A stretch of DNA of 64,000 nucleotides. It comes from Paenibacillus fonticola DSM 21315. GTDB taxonomy: Bacteria > Bacillota > Bacilli > Paenibacillales > Paenibacillaceae. This document shows positions 56,716 through 64,000 of this stretch, in pieces. The position numbers were made by a program, and so were the translations under genes. Within the stretch, counting starts at the first letter, position 1, and each line of letters begins with the position of its first letter. The notes under the pieces are model-generated. The model searched no databases and was not told the DNA's origin. It saw only the letters and a program-made list of their open reading frames with translations. Location of the stretch: the NCBI RefSeq assembly GCF_000381905.1, contig NZ_KB907264.1, positions 1 to 64,000 of the forward strand. The letters run 5' to 3'.

Positions 56716-58215
56716 ATGTCAAAACCAATCATTAGTTTCAAGACAATATCGAAGACATTTCCCGGAGTAAAAGCACTCGACAGCGTTAGCTTTGATGTGC
56801 TCGAGGGTGAAATACATGCGTTAATTGGGGAGAATGGGGCGGGCAAGTCCACCTTGCTTAACATTCTGCATGGCATCTACAACGAATACGAAGGTGAAGT
56901 TTGGATTGAAGGAAACAAGGCTGCGTTTAAGAACGCAAATGATGCAATCAAGTCCGGCATTTCCAAGGTTCATCAAGAGGTGAGCTTGATTTCAGATTTG
57001 ACGGTGGGTCAAAATGTGGCTCTTGGGCATGAACCGCGGAAAGGAATGTTTATCGATTTTAAAACGATGAATGCCAAAGTGGACAGCATTCTTCAACGGT
57101 TGCGCTGTAAGTTCAAAAGTTCAGACTTGGTCAGTACTTTGAGCACGGGCGAAATGCAGATGCTTTCGATCGCCAAGGCTCTTTTTCATGAAGCGCGCAT
57201 CATCTCCTTTGATGAACCAACCGCTGCCCTGACTGAAAACGAGACTCGTGCACTTTTTGAAATTATTCGGGAACTGAAGGCCAATGGCATTACGGTCATT
57301 TTTATATCGCATCGGCTTGACGAGCTGTTTGAGATTTGTGACCGCATTACGGTACTGCGGGACGGGAAATTTGTCGGAACATATCTTACGGGAGAAATGA
57401 CGCGCCAAAAGCTTATTCAAAGCATGGTGGGCCGGGATGTGGCGGCATTCGCCGAACGCAAGAAGCCGGGGTTAAAAACTGATGAAATTGTACTGGAAGT
57501 GAAGAGTCTTTCCAGGAGCGGCGTATTTGAAAATATAAGCTTTCATTTGAATAAGGGTGAAATTTTAGGTTTTTCAGGCCTGGTTGGTTCTAAACGCACG
57601 GACGTGGTGCGCGCTCTTTTCGGGGCAGACCGGAAGACGTCGGGAGAAATATTTATAAAGGGCAAGAAGGGGAGGATTAACTCTCCAAAGCAGGGGTTGA
57701 TGCAGGGCATTGGACTTATTCCAGAGAATCGAAAAACGCAGGGCTTTATCCGTAATATGACGAATGCGGACAATATGGGGCTTGCCGCCTTAAAGAAATT
57801 TTCACGCCTAGGCTTCATTAATCAGAAACAAAAAATCGACAACTGCAAGCAGCTTGCGGACAATCTTCAGCTTAATCCAAAGGATCCGGAGTATATGACC
57901 TACAATCTTAGCGGAGGTAACCAGCAGAAAGTTGTATTGGGGAAATGGCTCACCACGAATACTGATATTTTGATTTTTGATGAGCCTACTAAAGGGGTTG
58001 ACGTCGGTGCCAAGGCTGAAATATATCGGCTGATGGAAGAGCTTTTGGAAGCGGGCAAATCGATAATTATGGTGTCCTCCGAGCTGCCCGAAGTCATTGG
58101 AATGAGCGACAGAGTAATAGTCATGCATGAAGGGAAAATGATGAAAGAGCTTCACAGGCATGAACTTGATGAAGAGACCATATTACATTATGCCATGGGA
58201 GGTTCGGTGAAGTAG
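56716..58215 (+). CDS. Sugar ABC transporter ATPase (RbsA/MglA type)
   Basis: A 499-residue duplicated ATPase. First half: Walker A GENGAGKST, signature LSTGEMQ, Walker B IISFDEPTAAL. Second half: degenerate Walker A (GLVGSKRTD), signature LSGGNQQK, Walker B ILIFDEPTKGVD. This asymmetry is normal for RbsA-type proteins. ATG follows AGAAGGTGGAG. The permease begins 2 bases after its stop. Confidence 0.95.
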   Translation: MSKPIISFKTISKTFPGVKALDSVSFDVLEGEIHALIGENGAGKSTLLNILHGIYNEYEGEVWIEGNKAAFKNANDAIKSGISKVHQEVSLISDLTVGQNVALGHEPRKGMFIDFKTMNAKVDSILQRLRCKFKSSDLVSTLSTGEMQMLSIAKALFHEARIISFDEPTAALTENETRALFEIIRELKANGITVIFISHRLDELFEICDRITVLRDGKFVGTYLTGEMTRQKLIQSMVGRDVAAFAERKKPGLKTDEIVLEVKSLSRSGVFENISFHLNKGEILGFSGLVGSKRTDVVRALFGADRKTSGEIFIKGKKGRINSPKQGLMQGIGLIPENRKTQGFIRNMTNADNMGLAALKKFSRLGFINQKQKIDNCKQLADNLQLNPKDPEYMTYNLSGGNQQKVVLGKWLTTNTDILIFDEPTKGVDVGAKAEIYRLMEELLEAGKSIIMVSSELPEVIGMSDRVIVMHEGKMMKELHRHELDEETILHYAMGGSVK

Positions 58216-58217
58216 CC

Positions 58218-59201
58218 ATGAATTTAATAAACCGTACGATTAAAAATATGGGTAGGGAGCTAGGTCTACTCGTCACTTTATTCCTGATGGTTGCGATTTT
58301 CGCAATGATCGACCCGATTTATCTGAGCCCTGCTAATCTGCTGGACATCGTGGATCAGAGCACAATTAACGGTCTTCTGGCCATCGGCATTACTTTTGTC
58401 ATTATTACAGGCGGTATCGACTTGTCCATTGGATCGATTATGGCGATAGTCATTGTCAGTGTAGGATGGTTTTTGACCAAAGGCGGGATGAATCCTTTCT
58501 TAGCCATCATTTTAGGCATTTTGCTTGGGGCAATGATTGGGGCATTTAACGGGCTGCTCGTTACCAGGTTTAAGCTGCAGCCGTTTATTGCAACCTTGGC
58601 TACGATGAGCGTCTTCCGGGGCGTTGCTTATATCATTACTAATGGTTGGCCTGTATTGAATATTCCGCAAAACTACCGGAATGTGATGGATGGCGATCTG
58701 GTCGGCAATTTTCCTATCTCCATTCCGATTTTGTTGGCCTTCGCCATCATTAGCCACGTCATTCTCAAGAAGACAAGAACGGGTACTTTTATATTTTCCA
58801 TTGGAGGCAACGAAGAGGCAACCCGTTTATCCGGCATTAACGTAGATTTCACCAAAGTTGTTACCTATGCGTTGTGTGGCGTTGGAGCCGCGCTTGCAGG
58901 GATGGTCATGCTGGCCCGGCTGGGTACAGGCGAACCGGCGGCAGGACAGAGCTATGAGCTGTATGCCATTGCGGCGGCTGCTATAGGCGGAACTAGTTTG
59001 GCAGGAGGGAAGGGCAGCATTATTGGTACGCTGCTTGGCGCTCTAATCCTATCTGCACTAAAGACCGGTCTGGTCGTTGTTGGCGTGGATTCATTCTGGC
59101 AATATATAGCTACCGGATCTATTATTGCTATAGCGGCTTATTTTGAAATCGTTCAGAGCAAAATTGGCAGTTTTGGCAGAAGGTTATTAGGGAAAAGATA
59201 A
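58218..59201 (+). CDS. Sugar ABC transporter permease (RbsC type)
   Basis: A 327-residue permease with about nine hydrophobic helices. 'ITGGIDLSIGSIMAI', 'GAFNGLLVTRFKLQPFIATL' and 'AAAIGGTSLAGGKGSIIGTL' are family hallmarks of ribose/xylose/autoinducer-2 permeases. Translation is probably coupled to the ATPase. A purine-rich stretch with tandem AGTAAGAGA repeats (59219-59244) lies downstream. Confidence 0.95.
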   Translation: MNLINRTIKNMGRELGLLVTLFLMVAIFAMIDPIYLSPANLLDIVDQSTINGLLAIGITFVIITGGIDLSIGSIMAIVIVSVGWFLTKGGMNPFLAIILGILLGAMIGAFNGLLVTRFKLQPFIATLATMSVFRGVAYIITNGWPVLNIPQNYRNVMDGDLVGNFPISIPILLAFAIISHVILKKTRTGTFIFSIGGNEEATRLSGINVDFTKVVTYALCGVGAALAGMVMLARLGTGEPAAGQSYELYAIAAAAIGGTSLAGGKGSIIGTLLGALILSALKTGLVVVGVDSFWQYIATGSIIAIAAYFEIVQSKIGSFGRRLLGKR

Positions 59202-59296
59202 GAGAATAAGAAAGAGGAAAGTAAGAGAAGTAAGAGAAGTAAGCAGGGAACAGAGTAGCAGCAACGAACGATGCAGCAGGATTGGAGTGAGGTTGG

Positions 59297-60214
59297 GTGA
59301 AAGAGAAGATCATTACTGTAATTGGCAGCTTAAACTTTGACATTATTTTTAAACAGCAGCGATTGGCAGTGATCGGCGAAACTTACTCGGCTGATCATAT
59401 GTCTATTACAGGCGGAGGCAAAGGGGCAAATCAAGCGGTACAATGCGCGAAGCTTGGCGTCTCTACCTATTTGGTCGGCTCGGTAGGCAAAGATGTTCTG
59501 GGAGATCAATTGCTTCAGGATTTGAAGCTTTATGGCGTAAATATCGACCATGTTGCACGAGTGAACGAAACGACAGGCGTAGGGGTTGTGAACGCGTTAG
59601 AGGATGGGGCGCTCATGGCAACCATCTCTAAAGGCGCCAATTATACGATGACGACGGAGAGAATCGACGAAATCGAGTCTCTTCTGAAGCGGAGCTCGAT
59701 CGTCATTTTGCAGCTGGAAATTCCCGCCCAAGTGGTGGAGTATTGCATTCATAAAGCGAGCGGTCTGGGCTGTTTTGTCATCTTGAATGCGGCCCCTGCA
59801 GCAGCTATTTCAGCAGAAGCATTAGCGAAGGTAAACTGCTTGGTTGTCAATGAACCGGAGGCTGCCTTCTACTGCGGGAAAGACATTAATGATCTGCAAT
59901 CGGCAATCCAATATGGACCAGAGCTCTATAAAAAAACCGGAGAGCTGCTGATTATTACATTAGGCAGCAAGGGAAGCGTGCTGTTTAACGGGGCCTCTCC
60001 TATTCATATTCCAGCAAGGCCAGTCGAAGCGATTGAAACGACCGGTGCTGGGGACTCCTTTATCGGCGCATTGGCCTGCCAGCTCTTAATGAACCAGGAA
60101 ATTACCGCTGCAGCGGAATATGCGACAAAAGCAGCGGCTATAACGGTAACCCGAATAGGAGGACAGCCCGCCATGCCGGCATTAAAAGAGATAGAAATGC
60201 CCCGTATCTCATAA
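59297..60214 (+). CDS. PfkB-family sugar kinase (ribokinase-like)
   Basis: A 305-residue kinase; GTG start behind TTGGAGTGAGG. 'GGGKGANQAVQCAKLG' is the sugar-binding signature and 'ETTGAGDSFIGALA' the ATP anion hole with catalytic Asp. It would phosphorylate the sugar or its isomerised product. The stop lies inside a perfect hairpin (60198-60223, TGCCCCGT/ACGGGGCA), which may act as operator or partial terminator. Confidence 0.92.
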   Translation: MKEKIITVIGSLNFDIIFKQQRLAVIGETYSADHMSITGGGKGANQAVQCAKLGVSTYLVGSVGKDVLGDQLLQDLKLYGVNIDHVARVNETTGVGVVNALEDGALMATISKGANYTMTTERIDEIESLLKRSSIVILQLEIPAQVVEYCIHKASGLGCFVILNAAPAAAISAEALAKVNCLVVNEPEAAFYCGKDINDLQSAIQYGPELYKKTGELLIITLGSKGSVLFNGASPIHIPARPVEAIETTGAGDSFIGALACQLLMNQEITAAAEYATKAAAITVTRIGGQPAMPALKEIEMPRIS

Positions 60215-60294
60215 AACGGGGCATATGATATAATTAAAATAGTCTTTCTTTTGTTGCAGAAGGCTGTAGTGTTTAAGGGTTGAGGTGACCAAAC

Positions 60295-61041
60295 ATGATT
60301 CCATATGTTCGCAGAAAGCAGATTCTTGAAGAGGTAGAAAAGAAAGAAATTGTTTATGTCGGGGAATTGGCTGAAACAATTAATAGCGCTTCGTTGTCTA
60401 CAATTCGCCGGGATCTGAAAACCCTTGCCGAAGAAGGGCAAATCGAGCTTTTGCGAGGCGGCGCCGTTCGGATCAAGGAAGATTCTTATGAGACCCCAAT
60501 CCGGACAAAAGAATTATTAAACATTGAGAAGAAGGATCAAATCGCTAAATTTGCCGCGTCCCTTGTGAATGAAGGAGATGTCATCTACATCGATTCCGGA
60601 ACGACCGTGTTCGAAATGGTTAAATATTTGAAGGAAAAAAACATTAAAGTGGTTACTTCCAATACGAAGGTCATCCCTGAAATCTATGATGCCAAATTCA
60701 GCTGCATCGTCTTAGGCGGAGAAGTAACGAAGTCTTTAGCGTCCATCTCCGGCCCATTAACAGAAACCCAGTTGGAAAGCATGTTTTTTGATAAGGCATT
60801 TCTAGGCGCTAGCGGTTACGGTCTCAAAAGTGGAATTAATACGGCTGATCCAAAAGAAGCCAAGAAGAAGGAAATCGTGAAGAACAACACGGTGGATGTA
60901 TATGTTTTAATGGATAGCTCCAAGGCGAATAAAACGACTTTCTGCAAGGCGTTCGATATTCAAGAATGTACGATTATTACCGATGAGTCCAACGATACTT
61001 TGGAGAAGCATGCCAAGTATTATATAGCCGACATGACATAA
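60295..61041 (+). CDS. DeoR-family regulator
   Basis: A 248-residue regulator: N-terminal helix-turn-helix ('ETINSASLSTIRRDLKTL', 'LLRGGAVR') and a DeoR C-terminal sugar-phosphate sensor domain with GTTVFEM. ATG behind TTGAGGTG. As the last gene of the sugar operon it is probably its repressor, released by a phosphorylated intermediate. Confidence 0.93.
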   Translation: MIPYVRRKQILEEVEKKEIVYVGELAETINSASLSTIRRDLKTLAEEGQIELLRGGAVRIKEDSYETPIRTKELLNIEKKDQIAKFAASLVNEGDVIYIDSGTTVFEMVKYLKEKNIKVVTSNTKVIPEIYDAKFSCIVLGGEVTKSLASISGPLTETQLESMFFDKAFLGASGYGLKSGINTADPKEAKKKEIVKNNTVDVYVLMDSSKANKTTFCKAFDIQECTIITDESNDTLEKHAKYYIADMT

Positions 61042-61117
61042 ACGGGATTTTGTCCGTAATAGAGCATGTTATCTAGTCTCACGATTGCGGCTAGCTGAAG
61101 AAGACAATTGGAGTGAT

Positions 61118-61145
61118 CGAGGGGATTCGCTCCCCTCGTTTCATT
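61118..61145 (+). terminator. Terminator of the sugar operon; possible ssrA-like scar F
   Basis: CGAGGGGA-TTCGC-TCCCCTCG is a perfect 8-bp stem followed by TTTCATT. It works as terminator, but GGGGATTCGCTCCCCTCG...CAT also recalls the T-arm and acceptor end of the ssrA copies. The following hairpin at 61149-61181 closely resembles the terminator behind copy E. Confidence 0.6.
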
Positions 61146-61148
61146 GTT

Positions 61149-61181
61149 AAATCCATAACCCCATTCGGTTATGGATTTTTG
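61149..61181. terminator. Second terminator, facing the VOC gene
   Basis: AAATCCATAACC / GGTTATGGATTT perfect stem and TTTTTG; usable in both directions. Confidence 0.85.
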
Positions 61182-61216
61182 CTGTTCTCCGACACGCGGC
61201 CGGGAAAAGGTTCTGC

Positions 61217-61612
61217 TTATTTCGCGTTCTTATCCGGCTGATGAATAGCGAAAATATTGCCTTCGGTGTCCTCGTAATACCCTTGCCACGCCATACCAGG
61301 CAGGGCATGCTTCGGCACGGTAACCTTGCCTCCAAGCTGAAGAATTTTTGCTTCGGTAGAATCGTAGTCTCCGATTCCTATTGTACATGCATAACCGTTC
61401 ATAGCTTGGCCTGGTACTGGAGCAGCGCCTTTGCGCTGCATCAAGGCCCCGTCAATGCCAAGTTCATTTGCATCGCCCGTTGTAGCCCCGAAATACGGCA
61501 TACCCGCGTATTCGCTCCAATCTTCGAAGGTCCATCCAAATACCTCACCATAAAATTTCTTAGCGCGCTCCATGTCGTCTACATGAATTTCGAAATGAAC
61601 GATTCTTCCCAT
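61217..61612 (-). CDS. VOC-family (glyoxalase-like) protein
   Basis: A 131-residue protein of two beta-alpha-beta repeats: 'GRIVHFEIHVDDMERAKKFY' opening, a VFGWTF element and 'GYYEDTEGNIFAIHQPD' ending are typical. ATG at 61612 follows CAGGAGGAGATC; the longer frame upstream overlaps a methyltransferase fragment on the other strand. Likely metal or small-molecule binding; substrate unknown. Confidence 0.9.
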   Translation of the reverse strand: MGRIVHFEIHVDDMERAKKFYGEVFGWTFEDWSEYAGMPYFGATTGDANELGIDGALMQRKGAAPVPGQAMNGYACTIGIGDYDSTEAKILQLGGKVTVPKHALPGMAWQGYYEDTEGNIFAIHQPDKNAK

Positions 61613-61681
61613 GATCTCCTCCTGTGGTTTGGCTTCGTTATATCTTTCTTCTAGTATGTTGCCCTTTCCTTCTTCATATAA

Positions 61682-62227
61682 AAGCAGCTGCTGCAAATAT
61701 TTGAAGTGGATCACCCTGCCACACAGGAAATTAAGAAGGAAAGATTGGCTAGGGCCAACTTTGAAGCTCCAAACGGCCTTCATTTTGTGCCTATGGACTT
61801 TACCGGTGGCTTCTCTTATTCAAATCTGGTGGATAAGGGTTTTGTATGTCATCATAAAACGTGCTGCAGCCTGCTCGGTGTGTCTTACTACTTAACAAAA
61901 GAGGAGATTTCGGGTCTGATCGATCGGTTGTTCTCCTTGCTGCCGCCAGGAAGCTCGATCGTTATGGATTACGCTGATGAACAGCTTTTTACGGAGAAAG
62001 GCCTATTTAATAGAGTCGAGAATATGGTTAACATGGCTGCGGCAAGCGGAGAACCGATGAAATCCTGCTTCACGTATGAGGAGATGGAGAGCATGCTGGA
62101 TCAATCGGGGCTGTTAATTTACGAGCATCTCACGCCAGCGGGCATAAATGAGCGCTTTTTTCGTCAGCGGAACGATGATTTGTCCGCGTTTGAGACGATC
62201 CATTATATTCATGCGGTGAAAAGATAA
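61682..62227 (+). pseudogene. PPM1/leucine-carboxyl-methyltransferase-like protein, 5'-truncated
   Basis: The frame begins after a TAA without RBS and reads FEVDHPATQEIKKERL, then 'LHFVPMDFTGGFSYSNLVDKG' and GVSYYLTKEEI, which in SAM-dependent enzymes of the PPM1 family are motifs II and later. The N-terminal SAM motif I (VxxGAGxDTR) should lie just upstream but is missing, replaced by the VOC promoter region. The remaining 180 residues are undamaged. Confidence 0.8.
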
Positions 62228-62317
62228 GCCCTCTCGCATGGAGCCCACATGGTGATGAATGTTATCGAATGAAATAGTTGTGGAGCAGGATTGGCAGAGA
62301 TCTAGGGTCCACTATAA

Positions 62318-62360
62318 AAAAATAAAGAACTGACGCCGATTCATATCGGCGTCAGCTTGT
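62318..62360. terminator. Bidirectional terminator before the SLH gene end
   Basis: CTGACGCCGAT / ATCGGCGTCAG perfect stem. On the minus strand it is followed by TTCTTTATTTTTTT, so it mainly ends the SLH gene transcript. Confidence 0.88.
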
Positions 62361-62376
62361 TCATTAATGCCGTGCG

Positions 62377-64000
62377 TTACAGCTTCCAAATGCGGTACAG
62401 GATGGCCGCTGCTTCAGCACGGTTGAGCGGATCATGCGGCGCCAGCTTGTCGCTCCTGCCAACCACGATGCCGCTCTTCACCAGAGCTGCGATGCTGTCT
62501 TTGGCATAATTGGCAACGCTGTCTGCATCCGCATAAGCATCCAAGGCTCCGCTTCCTTCGGTTCGGTTACCTTCGACTTGCTTGCCGGCGGCCGCAAGTG
62601 CGCGTGCCGCTATCGCCATCATATCCTGGCGGGAGATTGGAGTGTCGGGTCTGAACGAATTGTCCGCAAACCCGGCAGCGATGCCGAGCTCCCTGGCAAT
62701 GGCCAATTCATGACTGTAGTAAGCAGTGAATGGAACATCACTGAAGGTGTTCTCATTGCTGCCGCTACCTTTTAGTTCCAGAGTTCTAATAAGAAGCGTG
62801 ATGAATTCGGCCCTATTAATCGAAGCTTCAGGAGAGAAGCTGTTATCGTTCGTTCCTTTAATGATATCGCGAGCTGCCAGCGTATCAATGGCTTGTTTGG
62901 CCCAAGGGACATTGTGCAAATCTCCAAAGCTCTTCGATGAGAAGGCTATAGCGTAGGAGCCGAAATGGTCAGTTTGGAAAACAACCGTTCCCACTGCTGC
63001 ATCATATCTTCCGTTCGGAATTGCTGTCGCGTTACCGTTGCCGTCGATGTACAGAACAACGATCTGATCCTGATGGCTCAGCTCTTCCGCTGACGGCGTG
63101 TAAGGGATGGCTACCGTTACAGGCGCATCAGGGTTATTCCAGGCGATGACATCATCGCCTGCTGTGATGCTCAGGTCGATAGCCGGACGGCTGCCGATCT
63201 GCTCGCGGGCGGCTGCGCTCCATCCCTCGGTAGGGGCTGCGCCTATGCGGATGGATATTTGGTCAGCGTCTACGGCTGCATTGGACAGCATACCGCCGGG
63301 AATTTGCAGTGTTGCTTGATTGGTCTTCAACAATAGCTCGAAGGCATCTTGCCCATTCAGGCTTTGCGCCGGAAGCTGCACTTCATAGGAAGCCGCATCC
63401 GTCTGATGCGACACGTCAATGCCGATCTGCTTCTTGCCGTTGGCTCCCTGGATGGCTTGCTCAAGCGCTTTGCTTAGGCTGTTGCTGCTGATCGTGGCGG
63501 TTGCGCGTCCCTTTTCGACTTTTATTTCCGGCGTAATTGTCACTACACCGTCTTTGCTCTCCACGGTTCCGGTCTGCGAGGCAGAGCCGCTGGCCTTATT
63601 GCTGTTGCTTCCATTTTTGCTGCTTCCACTATAGCTTCCGCCCGGGGTACCCGGCGTGTCTGGAGTACCTGGAGTACCTGGCTTGCCGATGAGCGTCAAC
63701 ACGCCGTACACGGAAGTGTCCTGGTAGCCGTTGCCGGTCGTATCGTTCCATGTAGCCACACTTTGGCGGGCGCCGTCCTTGCCGTCATTGATTTGGGCGT
63801 CGAAGCCTATTTTCAAATTGTTGGCCGGTGTAATCGACTTGAACGGAATCTTCATTTCCACCGTGTAGTTCGAACCGGAAACCTGGGCAGCCGATTCGAA
63901 GCCTGCGGCAAGGCTTGGTGGATTAAAAGAAGCCTCGTTAGCAAAGTTGACTCTGTACTGCCCATCGTCATCTTGATAGAACGAGGTTTTGGCATTGTTC
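62377..64000 (-). CDS. CBM9- and SLH-domain surface protein, C-terminal part (partial)
   Basis: The minus-strand frame is open up to the window edge; the N-terminal part lies outside. The visible chain starts in a carbohydrate-binding module of family 9 ('[27 protein letters not shown]' split across 63770-63860, then [16 protein letters not shown]). A Gly-Thr-Pro repeat linker (63610-63700) and a Ser/Asn-rich spacer follow, then a beta-rich domain of about 220 residues and three SLH domains (about 62900, 62700 and 62430) ending in YRIWKL. SLH domains bind pyruvylated cell-wall polymers, so it is a surface-anchored protein, quite possibly a GH10 xylanase as in other CBM9-SLH proteins. The catalytic domain is not visible. 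Confidence 0.9.
   Translation of the reverse strand, partial: NNAKTSFYQDDDGQYRVNFANEASFNPPSLAAGFESAAQVSGSNYTVEMKIPFKSITPANNLKIGFDAQINDGKDGARQSVATWNDTTGNGYQDTSVYGVLTLIGKPGTPGTPDTPGTPGGSYSGSSKNGSNSNKASGSASQTGTVESKDGVVTITPEIKVEKGRATATISSNSLSKALEQAIQGANGKKQIGIDVSHQTDAASYEVQLPAQSLNGQDAFELLLKTNQATLQIPGGMLSNAAVDADQISIRIGAAPTEGWSAAAREQIGSRPAIDLSITAGDDVIAWNNPDAPVTVAIPYTPSAEELSHQDQIVVLYIDGNGNATAIPNGRYDAAVGTVVFQTDHFGSYAIAFSSKSFGDLHNVPWAKQAIDTLAARDIIKGTNDNSFSPEASINRAEFITLLIRTLELKGSGSNENTFSDVPFTAYYSHELAIARELGIAAGFADNSFRPDTPISRQDMMAIAARALAAAGKQVEGNRTEGSGALDAYADADSVANYAKDSIAALVKSGIVVGRSDKLAPHDPLNRAEAAAILYRIWKL

Noticed and set aside
59219..59244. Tandem AGTAAGAGA repeat as functional element
   Set aside because: Only about 2.7 units of a purine-rich 9-mer between permease and kinase genes; more likely slippage in a spacer.

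Overview
The window looks like chromosomal DNA of a low-to-middle-GC, spore-former-type Firmicute, most likely Paenibacillus or a close relative. This is inferred from strong GGAGG-type ribosome binding sites with frequent TTG/GTG starts, an ECF vitamin-type transporter, a LicT/BglP beta-glucoside system, and a CBM9 plus triple-SLH cell-surface protein. No rRNA, tRNA, CRISPR array, intact insertion sequence, integrase or transposase was found.

The most distinctive feature is a series of partial copies of a tmRNA (ssrA) 3' end: long ones at 209-292, 7642-7731 and 30882-30951, a shorter one at 46901-46945, minimal ones at 7041-7084 and 29241-29258, and a doubtful one at 61118-61145. Most are followed by a hairpin terminator. 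None has a tmRNA 5' half. The ssrA 3' end is a classic integration site, so these are best read as old attachment-site scars. Several sit directly behind a defence or toxin gene: an Abi-family tail (1-177), an HNH nuclease (7128-7574), a broken restriction gene (29088-29165), an antitoxin/zeta-toxin pair (30114-30879) and an antitoxin/Fic pair (46086-46893). The stretch therefore reads as an accessory locus built by repeated insertion and decay.

Layout. 1-7.7 kb: Abi tail, lipoprotein, TrmH-type methyltransferase, lone EF-Tu domain III-like protein, DUF3885 protein, MscS channel, serine hydrolase, HNH nuclease. 7.9-17 kb: two tandem BaiN/HI0933-type flavoproteins, an ECF transporter (A-A'-T-S), a PQQ-type sugar dehydrogenase-like protein and a MetE-like protein. 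17.1-29.2 kb: a restriction operon holding a degenerate methylase/TRD fusion, HsdM, HsdS, HsdR, a 1431-residue protein combining a DUF4145-like region, alpha-CTD/HhH-like units and a sigma region 4-like helix-turn-helix, and a sixth truncated gene. 29.3-30.9 kb: CxxC protein and zeta TA pair. 31-36 kb: bgl operon (promoter with cre-like box, RAT/terminator, BglP, GH1 6-phospho-beta-glucosidase, LicT) and a YitT-type protein. 36-47 kb: mixed small genes with several decayed ones, ung, a MarR/CPBP pair, HxlR with a divergent aldo/keto reductase, and the Fic TA pair. 47-54 kb: palindrome-controlled XRE regulator with an Ntn-type amidase, twin DUF1259 proteins, and a TetR-controlled FtsX-type ABC exporter. 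54-61 kb: a sugar uptake/catabolism operon (isomerase, lipoprotein SBP, ATPase, permease, PfkB kinase, DeoR regulator). 61-64 kb: VOC protein, truncated PPM1-type methyltransferase, and the C-terminal part of a CBM9/SLH protein running off the window.

The best candidate for an undescribed system is the 17.1-29.2 kb operon: a complete type I restriction set co-transcribed with two large extra proteins that have no assigned role in type I systems.
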